Source: UBA1479 sp002706405 (GTDB lineage: Bacteria; Pseudomonadota; Alphaproteobacteria; Rhodospirillales; Casp-alpha2). From it: a stretch of DNA of 64,000 nucleotides. The translations under genes were made by a program, and so were the position numbers. The DNA is taken from the NCBI GenBank assembly GCA_963972255.1, contig CAXATO010000003.1, forward strand, positions 124,001 through 188,000, written 5' to 3'. Shown here in pieces: positions 32,668 through 41,224 of this stretch (the stretch's first letter is position 1; each line of letters opens with the position of its first letter). The notes under the pieces were generated by a model. It saw only the letters and a program-made list of their open reading frames with translations. It did no database searches and was not told the origin of the DNA.

Positions 32668-33981
32668 ATGAACGCGGCCGAAGGCGATTACGTCGAAATC
32701 CGGGGAATCAGCCGTGAACCGCTGGGCAAGCTGGCGGTCGAGGGCTGGCTCGCTTGGCCGGAAACCCGCCGTCTCGCCGATGTCATGGGCCCCGGTCAGT
32801 TGCGCTTTGTCGGCGGCTGTGTGCGGGACGCCATCGCCCGTCGCCCGGTCACCGATGTTGACGCGGCGACGCCGCTTGCGCCCGAGGAGGTCATGGCGCG
32901 GCTGGAGGCGGCCGGGATCAAGGTCATCGCCACGGGCTTGGCCCACGGCACGGTGACCGCCGTGATCGGTGCGCGCAAGTTCGAGATCACGACCCTGCGC
33001 CGGGACGCGGAAACGGACGGGCGCCACGCGCGGGTCGAATTCACCGACGACTGGATCGAGGATGCCAAGCGCCGGGACTTCACCATCAACGCCATGTCCT
33101 GTTCGCCCGACGGCGACGTGTACGATCCGTTCGAAGGCATGCCCGACCTGGCCCACGGCGTGGTCCGGTTCGTCGGCCGGGCCGGTGACCGGGTGGCCGA
33201 GGACTATCTGCGCATCCTCCGCTTCTTCCGGTTTTGGGGCGGCTACGGGCGCCCGCCCGCCGATCGCGCCGCGCTGACCGCCTGCCGGACCAACGCGGCC
33301 AAGCTGAAGAGTCTGTCGGGCGAACGGGTGCGCGATGAACTTTTGAAAATCCTCATGGTGGCGCAGCCGGCCGAGGCCGTGCGGCTGATGCAAGCCTATG
33401 GCGTGCTCGAGCAGATCCTGCCCGAGGCCGGGGAGGTCACGCGCCTGCGCCTGGTCAATTGGCTGACCACGCGGGGCGTCTTGATGGAGGGCTTGGCCGC
33501 CGACCCCCTGCGCAACCTGGCGGCCCTGCTGGACACGGACGCCGTTGGGGCTTCGGCCGTGGCGGGGCGCCTGCGTCTGTCCAATGTCCAAACGGATCGT
33601 CTGGTCTCCCTGGTGGCGCCGGCGGCAACCCCGACGCCGGACCAGGACACTCTTGACCATGAAAAACTGCTGCGCCGGATCGGACCGGAAATTTTCCGTG
33701 ACCTGGCAATTCTCGGCTGGGCCGCCGAGATCGAAGCGGCGACGCGTCTTCCCGCCCAACGCTCGGCGGCGTGGCGTGACCTTCTGACCACGGCAATGGA
33801 CTGGCAGGGGCGGAACCTCCCCGTGAAAGGCCGCGATCTTGTGGACATGGGGCTTGCCCCGGGGCCCCGGGTCGGTGACGTTCTCGGCCGGGTCGAGGTC
33901 TGGTGGGAGGACGGCGGCTTCGTGGCCGACCGGGAAGCCTGTCTGGCCAAGGCCCGTGATCTGATCGGGGAGGATAAATGA
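32668..33981 (+). CDS. cca: CCA tRNA nucleotidyltransferase
   Basis: The 437-residue class II enzyme adds or repairs the 3'-CCA end of tRNAs. The nucleotidyltransferase head shows LRFVGGCVRDAIARRPVTDVD with the catalytic DxD. It is followed by RRDFTINAMSC, the template motif region with EDYLRILRFFRFWGGYG, and a C-terminal tRNA-binding domain. A separate HD phosphohydrolase domain is not seen. The ATG at 32668 has GGAGTGGG upstream. The SGNH hydrolase gene overlaps its stop by four bases. Confidence 0.95.
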   Translation: MNAAEGDYVEIRGISREPLGKLAVEGWLAWPETRRLADVMGPGQLRFVGGCVRDAIARRPVTDVDAATPLAPEEVMARLEAAGIKVIATGLAHGTVTAVIGARKFEITTLRRDAETDGRHARVEFTDDWIEDAKRRDFTINAMSCSPDGDVYDPFEGMPDLAHGVVRFVGRAGDRVAEDYLRILRFFRFWGGYGRPPADRAALTACRTNAAKLKSLSGERVRDELLKILMVAQPAEAVRLMQAYGVLEQILPEAGEVTRLRLVNWLTTRGVLMEGLAADPLRNLAALLDTDAVGASAVAGRLRLSNVQTDRLVSLVAPAATPTPDQDTLDHEKLLRRIGPEIFRDLAILGWAAEIEAATRLPAQRSAAWRDLLTTAMDWQGRNLPVKGRDLVDMGLAPGPRVGDVLGRVEVWWEDGGFVADREACLAKARDLIGEDK

Positions 33982-34613
33982 CCCAGTTGCGCATCTGCTT
34001 TGTCGGCGACAGTCTGACCAACGGCACCGGCGACCGGTCCTTCCTGGGCTGGCCCGGACGCCTGTGCCAGGCCGAAGTCGCGGCTGGCCATGCCATCACC
34101 TGCTACAACCTGGGCATCCGCGCCGAGACGACCGAGATGATCCGCCCGCGCTGGCATGCCGAGTGCACGCCGCGCCTGCTCGACTCGTTTCCGGGGGCCT
34201 TGGTGTTTTCCTTCGGCACCAACGACACGGCGGAAGAAGCGGGTCAGACCCGCGTCGCCGTCGACCGATCACTGGAAAACGCGCGGGCGATGATCGTCGA
34301 GGCCATGGATTGGAAGCCGACCCTGTGGATCGGCCCGCCCCCCATCGACGAGAACCAGCAGCCGTTTCAGGCAGGGCCCGGATCGCCTGTGCGAACCTTC
34401 ACCAACGCGCGCATCGCGGCATTGTCGAATGCCTTTGCCGTGATCGCCGCCGATCTGGGCGTGCCCTATCTGGATCTGTTCACGCCCTTAGCCGGCGACA
34501 GCGCCTGGCAGGCCGCGATGGGAGATGGCGTCCATCCGCCGGATGACGGCTATCGCCTTATCGCCGAACGGATTGCCGAATGGGATGCCTGGCGGCGATG
34601 GTTCCCGACATAA
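33978..34613 (+). CDS. SGNH/GDSL-type hydrolase
   Basis: The 211-residue esterase-like protein carries the four SGNH blocks: GDSLTNGTGD (serine nucleophile), YNLGIRAETT (glycine), FSFGTNDTAE (asparagine) and DGVHPPDDGY (aspartate/histidine). There is no signal peptide, so it probably acts in the cytoplasm on small esters or acylated compounds. The ATG overlaps the cca stop (ATGA), so translation is coupled, yet nothing links it to tRNA processing. It closes the DUF1285 to SGNH operon. Confidence 0.93.
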   Translation: MTQLRICFVGDSLTNGTGDRSFLGWPGRLCQAEVAAGHAITCYNLGIRAETTEMIRPRWHAECTPRLLDSFPGALVFSFGTNDTAEEAGQTRVAVDRSLENARAMIVEAMDWKPTLWIGPPPIDENQQPFQAGPGSPVRTFTNARIAALSNAFAVIAADLGVPYLDLFTPLAGDSAWQAAMGDGVHPPDDGYRLIAERIAEWDAWRRWFPT

Positions 34614-34793
34614 GACCACCGCGCGAATGGGGCGTATTGTCTAGACAACCGTCGCTATGACCTCCGGCTATATTGACACTTGAGAGCGTCCGCGCGAGCA
34701 TTCGATGGTCGTTTCCGAAAAGGATCGTCATTTTTATTTATAATGGGCAAATATTAAATTCGCCCTGATCAATATTGGGTGGAAGAAACGGGC

Positions 34794-35357
34794 GTGTTTG
34801 AAATTAAAAATGCCTGTATACCTGTTGAGGATTTGGCAGCACCCGAACTGCGCGAGTTACTTTCTTATTGGCAAAGTCTGCGTGGTGATCGATTTGCGCC
34901 GTCCTGGACCGAGGTCGAACTGATCGATATGCCGGCCAAGCTGCTGCCCTACCTGACGGTGGTGGAGGTCCGCCACGCCCCTCTGGATTTCGTCTATTCC
35001 TTTTACGGCACGGGTCATATGGCGCTGAAGGCGCGGGACCTGACAGGGCGCTCGATCATGGAAGCGCTGCCCAACGAAAACACGCCGATTGTTCTTGAGC
35101 AGTACCGACGCACTCTGGAAGCCCGCAAGCCGCTGGCGTTCCGGCGCATTGTGACGTCGCCCGTGCCGGATAAGGGGAACAATCCGACGCAGCATACCTT
35201 GCGCGTGCCGCTGTCGGCCGATGGCGAAGGAGTGCAATGGATCATGTCCCTGAGCGACCTGCGGAACAGTCCGGAAATGCGCGATTTTTATGAGACCTTT
35301 GGCCGCGACCGCCCCTTTCGTCAAACCACTTCGGTAAGGCGGGCAAGCGCCGGCTGA
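34794..35357 (+). CDS. PAS-like domain protein (PAS_5 type)
   Basis: The product has about 187 residues from the GTG at 34794, preceded by GGAAGAA with good spacing; another GTG at 34779 is in frame. The fold pattern LLSYWQSLRGDRFAPSWTEV, LVYSFYG-like LDFVYSFYGTGHMALKARDL, TGRSIMEALP and a terminal strand pair VQWIMSLSDLR fits the PAS_5 family of single-domain alphaproteobacterial proteins. No output domain follows. Upstream DNA (34614-34793) is AT-rich and probably holds its promoter. It is convergent with dacB. A sensory role is inferred; the ligand is unknown. Confidence 0.78.
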   Translation: MFEIKNACIPVEDLAAPELRELLSYWQSLRGDRFAPSWTEVELIDMPAKLLPYLTVVEVRHAPLDFVYSFYGTGHMALKARDLTGRSIMEALPNENTPIVLEQYRRTLEARKPLAFRRIVTSPVPDKGNNPTQHTLRVPLSADGEGVQWIMSLSDLRNSPEMRDFYETFGRDRPFRQTTSVRRASAG

Positions 35358-35388
35358 CGGCGCATTGATCCCAAAAATCCGCGGCCCG

Positions 35389-36894
35389 TCAGAAGCGGGC
35401 CAGCCATTCCAGCACGATGGCCTGTTCGGCCTGTTCCGCCGTATTGATCCAGGCCAGGGCACGGCGCTGTGCATCCGGGGCGCTGCGAACGTCGGGACTC
35501 AGCGCGTCATAGGCGCGGCGCGCCGCCGGGTCGGCGATAAACAGCGCGAAGACCCGGGTCCGCCCGTCCGCCCCCATGAGATAACCCACCAACCCCTTGG
35601 CGTAATGGAGCGTGCCGGTTTTGGCCCAGATACGTCCGGCGGCGGCTTCGGTCAGGAAGCGGTCGCGGAATGCCTTGCGGAACCCGGCCGTGGGCAGCAG
35701 GCTGGCGAAGGGCCAGCCGCCGTACCGCCGCCCATGGGCAAAGCGCAGAACCGCCGCCATCTGACTGGCCGTGACGCGGGCGTGACGCGACAGGCCGGAA
35801 TGATTGGGCAGGTCCCAGCCCCGCCAATCGACGTTCGTGATGGTGCTGTCGACGGCCTTCCCCAGCCAGCCGGATAGTGCGGCGGCCGAGGCGTCCAGGG
35901 TATCCGGCCGCCCGTCCAACAGGCGGGCCGCGGTCAGGCCCGTCAACTCGGACACCAGGTTGTTGGAATGCTCCAAGCCCAGACGCGCGACCTCGGCCAG
36001 CGGCAGGCCGGCGATGGCCGTGGCGACGCGGGCCTCTTTCGGGGCCGTGCCCGCTTCCGGGGAAGGCAAGGTAATTCCCGCCTGAGCCGCCAACCGGCGG
36101 AACAGTTCCGCCGTTGCCAATCCCGGCGCCTTGACGGGCAGAAAGCGGTCCCCTTCGTCATCGGCGTCGGCGCCGATGGTCCAGGCGCCGCCGTCCCACA
36201 AGACCGCCCGGCCCGGTCCCTGGGCACGGTTGCCGAAGGTGGCGCGATGGGCATCGACCGGCGGCAGGCGGGTCAGGTCCGGGGCGCCCGCCCCCTCCCG
36301 CCGCCACATGAGGCGCCAGCGGTTGAAATCGACGGACAAGGCGCTGACGCCCGGATTGTAGCGGGCCTCGGCCGGTTGGTCCGGATTGATGGCGGGAACG
36401 GCGGGCAGCAGGCTTTCGTCGTAGAGAAAGCGGCCCGCGACACGTTTCAGCCCCAGGTCCCGGAGCCGCACCGCCAGGCCGTAAAGATCCTGCGGCGTCA
36501 ACAGCGGGTCGCCGCCGCCGGCCAGTATCAGATCGCCGGACAGCACGCCCGCCGCGTCCGGCGCGCCGGTCGCCAGCACGCGGGTCTGAAACCGGAAATC
36601 GGGGCCCAGCAGTTCCAGGGCGCTGACCATGGTCGCGATCTTGGCGGTGGAAGCGGGGATCATCGGCCGGTCCGCCGCCTGGGCCGTAACCACGGCGCCC
36701 GTTTCGGCATCGGCGACGACGAAGGCGATTTCCGCCGTCGGTCCGAGCGCCGTGACGGGATCGGTCTCGACCGTTGCCGGCTGCCCGACGCAGGCCGCCA
36801 ACGCCAGCGCGCAGATCGCCGCCAAGGCCCGGGCCCCCGTCTTCCAGGGGCCGCCAAGGGATTGAAATGCTTTAACTTGCCGTGATCTGTCCAT
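35389..36894 (-). CDS. dacB: D-alanyl-D-alanine carboxypeptidase/endopeptidase (PBP4, class C)
   Basis: The 501-residue penicillin-binding protein trims or opens peptidoglycan cross-links in the periplasm. The active site shows SxxK as STAK at 82-85, SxN in LEHSNNLVSELT, and KTG in RIWAKTGTLHYAKG, with the DacB-typical insert between SxxK and SxN. The N-terminus carries ICALALAACVG, a lipobox at Cys35, which suggests a lipoprotein. The ATG at 36894 is preferred, since the longer frame would run into the start of the divergent gene. The downstream convergent gene is the PAS protein. Confidence 0.93.
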   Translation of the reverse strand: MDRSRQVKAFQSLGGPWKTGARALAAICALALAACVGQPATVETDPVTALGPTAEIAFVVADAETGAVVTAQAADRPMIPASTAKIATMVSALELLGPDFRFQTRVLATGAPDAAGVLSGDLILAGGGDPLLTPQDLYGLAVRLRDLGLKRVAGRFLYDESLLPAVPAINPDQPAEARYNPGVSALSVDFNRWRLMWRREGAGAPDLTRLPPVDAHRATFGNRAQGPGRAVLWDGGAWTIGADADDEGDRFLPVKAPGLATAELFRRLAAQAGITLPSPEAGTAPKEARVATAIAGLPLAEVARLGLEHSNNLVSELTGLTAARLLDGRPDTLDASAAALSGWLGKAVDSTITNVDWRGWDLPNHSGLSRHARVTASQMAAVLRFAHGRRYGGWPFASLLPTAGFRKAFRDRFLTEAAAGRIWAKTGTLHYAKGLVGYLMGADGRTRVFALFIADPAARRAYDALSPDVRSAPDAQRRALAWINTAEQAEQAIVLEWLARF

Positions 36895-36934
36895 TACACT
36901 ACGGCCAACAATAACCGGCGAAATGGAGGGATGC

Positions 36935-37333
36935 ATGCCCTATGTGGTGCGTGACGGTGAGGGCAATGTCCGCGCGGTCTTCGATTCACCGGTCGACGGC
37001 GCGGAAGAAGTCGCGCCCGACGATCCCGATCTTGCGGTGTTCATCAACCAGAACGCCCAGACCGGCATGGTCCTCGACGAATGGGTTCAGTCGGATTTGG
37101 AACTCGTCCGCGTCGTGGAAGATTTGGTCGAGGTTCTGATCGACAAGGGCGTGTTCATGTTCAACGAACTGCCGGGCGGTGCGCAGCGCAAGTTGAACAC
37201 CCGCCGTGGACGCCGTAAGGAAATGGACCTGATGGAAAGCCTGTTCGGCGAGATGGCCCTGCCCGAGGACGAACAGGCGGGCGGCACGGCCATCGATATT
37301 CCCGAAGACGGTGACGACAATTCGATTCTGTAA
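36935..37333 (+). CDS. Conserved alphaproteobacterial protein, often called tryptophan synthase subunit beta-like
   Basis: The 132-residue acidic cytoplasmic protein starts PYVVRDGEGNVRAVFDSPV and contains GAEEVAPDDPDLAVFINQN, then a helix QSDLELVRVVEDLVEVLIDKGVFMFNELP. This pattern is that of a family found in many alphaproteobacteria and labelled beta-like by past misannotation; it has no resemblance to TrpB. A basic linker (KLNTRRGRRKEMDL) and acidic tail follow. GGAGGG precedes the ATG at 36935. It is divergent from dacB. The real function is unknown. Confidence 0.85.
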   Translation: MPYVVRDGEGNVRAVFDSPVDGAEEVAPDDPDLAVFINQNAQTGMVLDEWVQSDLELVRVVEDLVEVLIDKGVFMFNELPGGAQRKLNTRRGRRKEMDLMESLFGEMALPEDEQAGGTAIDIPEDGDDNSIL

Positions 37334-37411
37334 CAATATACCGGTTGGGGCGGCCGGTGGCGGTATCTTTGAAGTGGCCGCATCAGTCTGGATTTGAGTG
37401 TCGAGGTGGGA

Positions 37412-38394
37412 ATGGCCCATCTGGAAAATCACAAAGTGATGACCACCGCGGACCTGGACGATCTGCGTGATACGGTCAATCGGTTGGCCGGTCCGCACTC
37501 GTTTGAGGTCAAGGGGGCGCATCAGGCGCTGCGGGCCGACATGTCGGCCACCACTGTCGGCGACCTGAGTCTTTTTCATCTCAGCTTTGGTGATGTCGAG
37601 ATCGAAGTCTCGTCCGAGGAGAACGATGCCGACGCCTTCGCCGTCTGCCTGTTGACCCGCGGCGTGGCGCGCGCGCGCGCGAAGGTAAGACGGAAATCGA
37701 CGCGACCGTGGACCGTGCGGTTATCCGGGATTTGAGCAGGGCGATCAGCGGATGGGAGAAAGACTTCGCGTCGTTCGGTCTGGTCCTGCCGAAGGAACGG
37801 TTGCAGGCTCAGGCCCGGGCGCTGGTCGGCGATGGGTTGGGCGTGTGCGACTTGGACTTTCGGCGATCGGTCGACTTGACCACGGCGAAGGGCAGCATGT
37901 TCGCGCAGACGATCCGATATGTGGCGGACATGATGGACGGTCCATTGCTGGAATTGGACAATCCGCTGTTGGTAAGGCAGTTGGAAGACCTGCTTCTGAC
38001 ACAGGCTCTGACGTTGCTGCCCAACACCCTTCAGGATGAGTTGCTCGGGCGTCCGCGCGCGCATGTCGTATCCCTGCATGTCAAACGGGCACGTGATCAT
38101 ATCCAGGCTCACGCCGACGCGCCGATCAGCCTAGCGGACCTGGCCGCCGTCGCCGGATGCAGCTACCGGACCCTACAAGAATCCTTTCAAGACGCCTACG
38201 GATTGTCGCCCATGACCTATCTGCGCAACGTGCGCCTGCATCGGGTTCGTGCCGCGCTGCTGTCCCAAGACGGACAAGGAACCGTTGCGCGAATCGCGTC
38301 CACATGGGGCTTCGCGCATATGGGCAGATTCGCCGAGGCCTACCGCCGCCAGTTCGGGGAACTGCCGTCGGAGACCCTGCGTCGCGGGAAGTAG
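37412..38394 (+). pseudogene. AraC-family regulator broken by a frameshift at a (GC)7 run
   Basis: Two overlapping frames give one protein when joined. The first encodes an N-terminal AraC-binding-like domain (MAHLENHKVM... to CLLTRGVARAR), and the second encodes the rest plus a C-terminal double helix-turn-helix (ISLADLAAVAGCSYRTLQES; VARIASTWGFAHMGRFAEAY). Removing one GC pair from the run at 37667-37681 restores GVARAREGKTEIDATVDRAV and a continuous 326-residue protein, the usual length. As read, translation of the first frame stops at 37735. Possible explanations are a true pseudogene, a slippage-variable gene, or a sequencing error. GAGGTGGGA precedes the ATG at 37412. Confidence 0.75.
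37667..37681. repeat. (GC)7 dinucleotide run inside the AraC regulator gene
   Basis: Seven GC units plus a G form the longest simple repeat noticed in a coding region here. The frame switch of the AraC gene falls exactly at it, and a change of one 2-base unit would restore the frame. This is the pattern expected of slipped-strand mutation or of a base-calling error. Confidence 0.85.
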
Positions 38395-38640
38395 CCGTTT
38401 AACGCGGTTGATATCCGAATAACGCGCGAAAAACCCACGGCACGCGTGTTCGGACTTCCGGCGGCGGATCGCCCTCTTTTATCGTCCCTCGGAAGAGTCC
38501 GCGAAGGCTCGTGAATGAGGGGGACGGTCTTATCCCCATAAAAAAATAAAACATTGTGCTCATGGTGCGCCGTCCATGCGGATGGACAGGCGCTCACGGT
38601 TCAGGTCTTGCACAAGAAAGTCTTATAAAAGGTGTCAATC

Positions 38641-40842
38641 ATGGTTTCTTTTGGAGCGTGCGCTCGCCATTCCGGGCGCGGATTTGCCTTGGTATTCATG
38701 GGCATGCTGCTTGCGGCATGGGTGTCTTTGACCGCCGTCGAGGTGTCGGCGGAAACCCTGCCGGGCCGGCCCATCTGCGGGGGCGCCGTCGGTAACCAGA
38801 TCCAGCCCGCCTGCGATCGCCAACCGGCGAAGTTCATCAGCAAGGCCCGCCGTGATTGCCCCCGGGGCTCGTTCTTCGATCTCGGCACCTGGGCGTGCTT
38901 CCAATGCCCGCCGGGATACCAGCGCACGGCCAACAGCGTGACTGAATGGGATGCCTGTTCAAAGGACGTGCCCGATCAGACCGCGCGGGCCAAGTACGAA
39001 AGCCGTGCCTCCTGCCCGCCGGGCGCCTTCGTCGATCCGCGCAACGGCGGCGAATGCTGGTCTTGTCCATCGGGTTACGGCCGCACCCTGGCGGCGGTTG
39101 ATGCCTGGGACGCCTGCGGTGCCGTGTTGAAGGACGCCAAGGCGGCAACCTTCCGCGGCAAGGCCTGCAAGAACGGATGGTATGATCCGCGCAAGGGCGG
39201 CGAATGCTGGTCCTGCCCGCGGGGCTTCATTCGCACGGCGGCGGCGGTCGATCAGCACAACGCCTGCCTGCGCGAGGTCGACCTGCAGCCCGCCAAGCGC
39301 ACCGCCGCGCTGACCTGCGAGGCCGGCGACCATTTCGATCTGATCGACGGCGGCACCTGCTGGCGCTGCCCCACGAACTACGTGCGGACGGTGATGGGCG
39401 TGAAGACCCGTGAAGCCTGCGAGAACCTGAGCCTTCAGTGGGACGTGCCCAATCGCAACCTGCCCGGCCTGTTCCGTCTGAAGGGGGCGGAGGCGCTTGC
39501 CATCGAGGTCATCCGAGATCGTGATCAACTGAACCTGATGATCGCCCAAGGCGCCAAGGATGCGAGCAAGAACCCGGATGCCTGGGTCAAGGAGGCCTGG
39601 GAGACCATCGCCAAGGACCCGGCGCAAAGCGGGTTCCTGTCCACGGCGGTTCTAATGAAGGCGCTCAATGCGTTGGAAAAACCGGTGGCGAAGCGGTCAT
39701 CGGCCGAACGCGACCTGATCCAGGAGATCGAGACGGGCATTCGCGAGAACCGCATCTTCCTGGCTGATCAGGCGCGGCAGATGTACGAGAACTGGATTCA
39801 CATGCGGCAACTGACCCTGGCGGCCAACGCCAAACGTGGCGGCATGAGTTCCGTGGCCGCACGTATCGGCTCACCGCCGGACTTCCATACGATGATCTCC
39901 AAAACCGTACGCGGTGCCGCCGCGCCGCTCGCCAATCTGGGGATCGGCATCGTCGCCATGAGCAATGCAACGCGGCATATCCCCACCTTCAAGGTGTTTG
40001 CGCCGCATGGCGGCAAGCTGATCAAGCAAGTCCTGTATACGGGCGAGAAGGTGGCAAAAGTGGTGATCAAGAAAGGGGTCACCACGGCCGGCAGCAGCGC
40101 CGCCAACATTGCGGCGGCGGCGGCGGGGCCGATGGCGATCCTGACCGCGACCATGATCACCATTCAGATGGGGATCGAGGAAATCGCTGAAAGCGAGAAG
40201 ATGCGCATCACCATCACCGACAACCTGCGTCTGGCGGCCCAGCAGGTGCGTCTGGAAGAATTCATCCAGCAGAAAGACGGCTTCGAACAGGTCATGCACC
40301 ATTGGGGTATTATCACCTCGGCGCCGTCCAAGCCGTCTCCGGCGTTCTTCGCGGCGGTGAAGGGCAGTGCCGGCCCGAGCCAGGTGTCCAGTCCCGGACA
40401 GATCAATATCACGACCAACCGGGTAACGATCCCGAAGCCGGGCAGCAGCAGCGTGACCATCCAGCACGGAACGTTCAAGTTGGCGTTGACTGCGAAGCCG
40501 AGCCTGTGTCTGGGGTCGTCAGACGGTAAATCGTTGAAGCTTGTAGGATGCGCCGACCGGGCCGCCGTGACGTGGAACCAAAATGGCGACGTGCTGCAGG
40601 CGCCCGGTGGAAAATGTATGGACATCGCCGGAGAAAGCACCCGGGCGGGCGCCCAGATCATCCTGTGGACCTGCCACGGCAAGGCCAACCAGAAATGGCA
40701 GTTTTCGTCGCGGGACGAACTGGTCTCGGGCCTGGCCGGGCAATGTGCCGACGTGCCCGGCGGTCGCCTGGTGCCGGGCAACGGGTTGCAGACCTGGGAA
40801 TGCAATCGCTCGGCCGCGCAGAAATGGAAGAAGCTGCCCTAA
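38641..40842 (+). CDS. Secreted modular protein: four Cys-rich repeats, membrane-active-like core, ricin-B lectin domain
   Basis: The product has 733 residues. A signal sequence (ALVFMGMLLAAWVSLTAVEVSA) ends near 37. Four cysteine-rich repeats follow at about 73-106, 125-159, 176-209 and 226-260. Each runs C..G..fD...G.C-x-x-C-P.gy.RT...V....AC, for example GGECWSCPSGYGRTLAAV. A helical region (270-560) contains two glycine/alanine-rich apolar stretches, APLANLGIGIVAMSNA and ANIAAAAAGPMAILTATMIT, that could insert in a membrane. Residues about 610-733 form a ricin-type beta-trefoil with QxW-like KWQF and AQKWKK motifs. I do not know this architecture. AAAAGG lies before the ATG. Function may be sugar binding plus membrane attack or cell-surface adhesion. 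Confidence 0.85.
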   Translation: MVSFGACARHSGRGFALVFMGMLLAAWVSLTAVEVSAETLPGRPICGGAVGNQIQPACDRQPAKFISKARRDCPRGSFFDLGTWACFQCPPGYQRTANSVTEWDACSKDVPDQTARAKYESRASCPPGAFVDPRNGGECWSCPSGYGRTLAAVDAWDACGAVLKDAKAATFRGKACKNGWYDPRKGGECWSCPRGFIRTAAAVDQHNACLREVDLQPAKRTAALTCEAGDHFDLIDGGTCWRCPTNYVRTVMGVKTREACENLSLQWDVPNRNLPGLFRLKGAEALAIEVIRDRDQLNLMIAQGAKDASKNPDAWVKEAWETIAKDPAQSGFLSTAVLMKALNALEKPVAKRSSAERDLIQEIETGIRENRIFLADQARQMYENWIHMRQLTLAANAKRGGMSSVAARIGSPPDFHTMISKTVRGAAAPLANLGIGIVAMSNATRHIPTFKVFAPHGGKLIKQVLYTGEKVAKVVIKKGVTTAGSSAANIAAAAAGPMAILTATMITIQMGIEEIAESEKMRITITDNLRLAAQQVRLEEFIQQKDGFEQVMHHWGIITSAPSKPSPAFFAAVKGSAGPSQVSSPGQINITTNRVTIPKPGSSSVTIQHGTFKLALTAKPSLCLGSSDGKSLKLVGCADRAAVTWNQNGDVLQAPGGKCMDIAGESTRAGAQIILWTCHGKANQKWQFSSRDELVSGLAGQCADVPGGRLVPGNGLQTWECNRSAAQKWKKLP

Positions 40843-40863
40843 TGGCGGGGGCCGGGCGCCCGT

Positions 40864-41208
40864 TCAGGCATCCGGCTTCTTCCCCTGGGTTACGAGATAA
40901 AAGCCGCTGCCCGCGAAATGCGGCAGGGGGCTGAGCTTGGCCAGCAGGCTTTTGCGCCGGAGATCAAGCAACAGGCGGCCGATGGGCTGGAACAGGGTTT
41001 CGCCCGTATCCGGCCCGGCCGGGTCCAGGCGCACGATGACCGAGCGCGAGGCGCGGAATCGCGACCGCTCGACCATGCGCTTGACGGATTCCGTGGCGTG
41101 GGCGAGGTCGAGCCCGCACAGATCGAGTTCGTACTCCGCCGTGTCGTCATAGCCGACCAAGCGTTTCAGGCCGACGTCGTCCAATTCGGGAAGGTCATCA
41201 TCGGCCAC
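40864..41208 (-). CDS. Hypothetical protein, faint Smr-like pattern
   Basis: The 114-residue cytoplasmic protein is acidic at the start and basic in the middle. The run YELDLCGLDLAHATESVKRM with a following strand SRSVIVRLDP and helix LFQPIGRLLLDLRR resembles the Smr nuclease fold (LDLHG... then a helix), but the HGKG motif is absent, so the comparison is weak. I do not recognise a family. It follows the haloacid dehalogenase gene by 16 bases on the same strand and is probably cotranscribed with it; the gene is convergent with the ricin-B protein gene. Confidence 0.65.
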   Translation of the reverse strand: MADDDLPELDDVGLKRLVGYDDTAEYELDLCGLDLAHATESVKRMVERSRFRASRSVIVRLDPAGPDTGETLFQPIGRLLLDLRRKSLLAKLSPLPHFAGSGFYLVTQGKKPDA

Positions 41209-41224
41209 GCCGGCTACTCCCTTG

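Noticed and set aside
36935..37333. Naming the small protein trpB
   Set aside because: At 132 residues without any PLP-enzyme motif it cannot be tryptophan synthase beta; the label in related genomes is a misnomer.
37334..37411. ATACCG...CGGTAT pairing after the small conserved gene, considered as a terminator
   Set aside because: The stem is short, the loop long and the T-tract weak.
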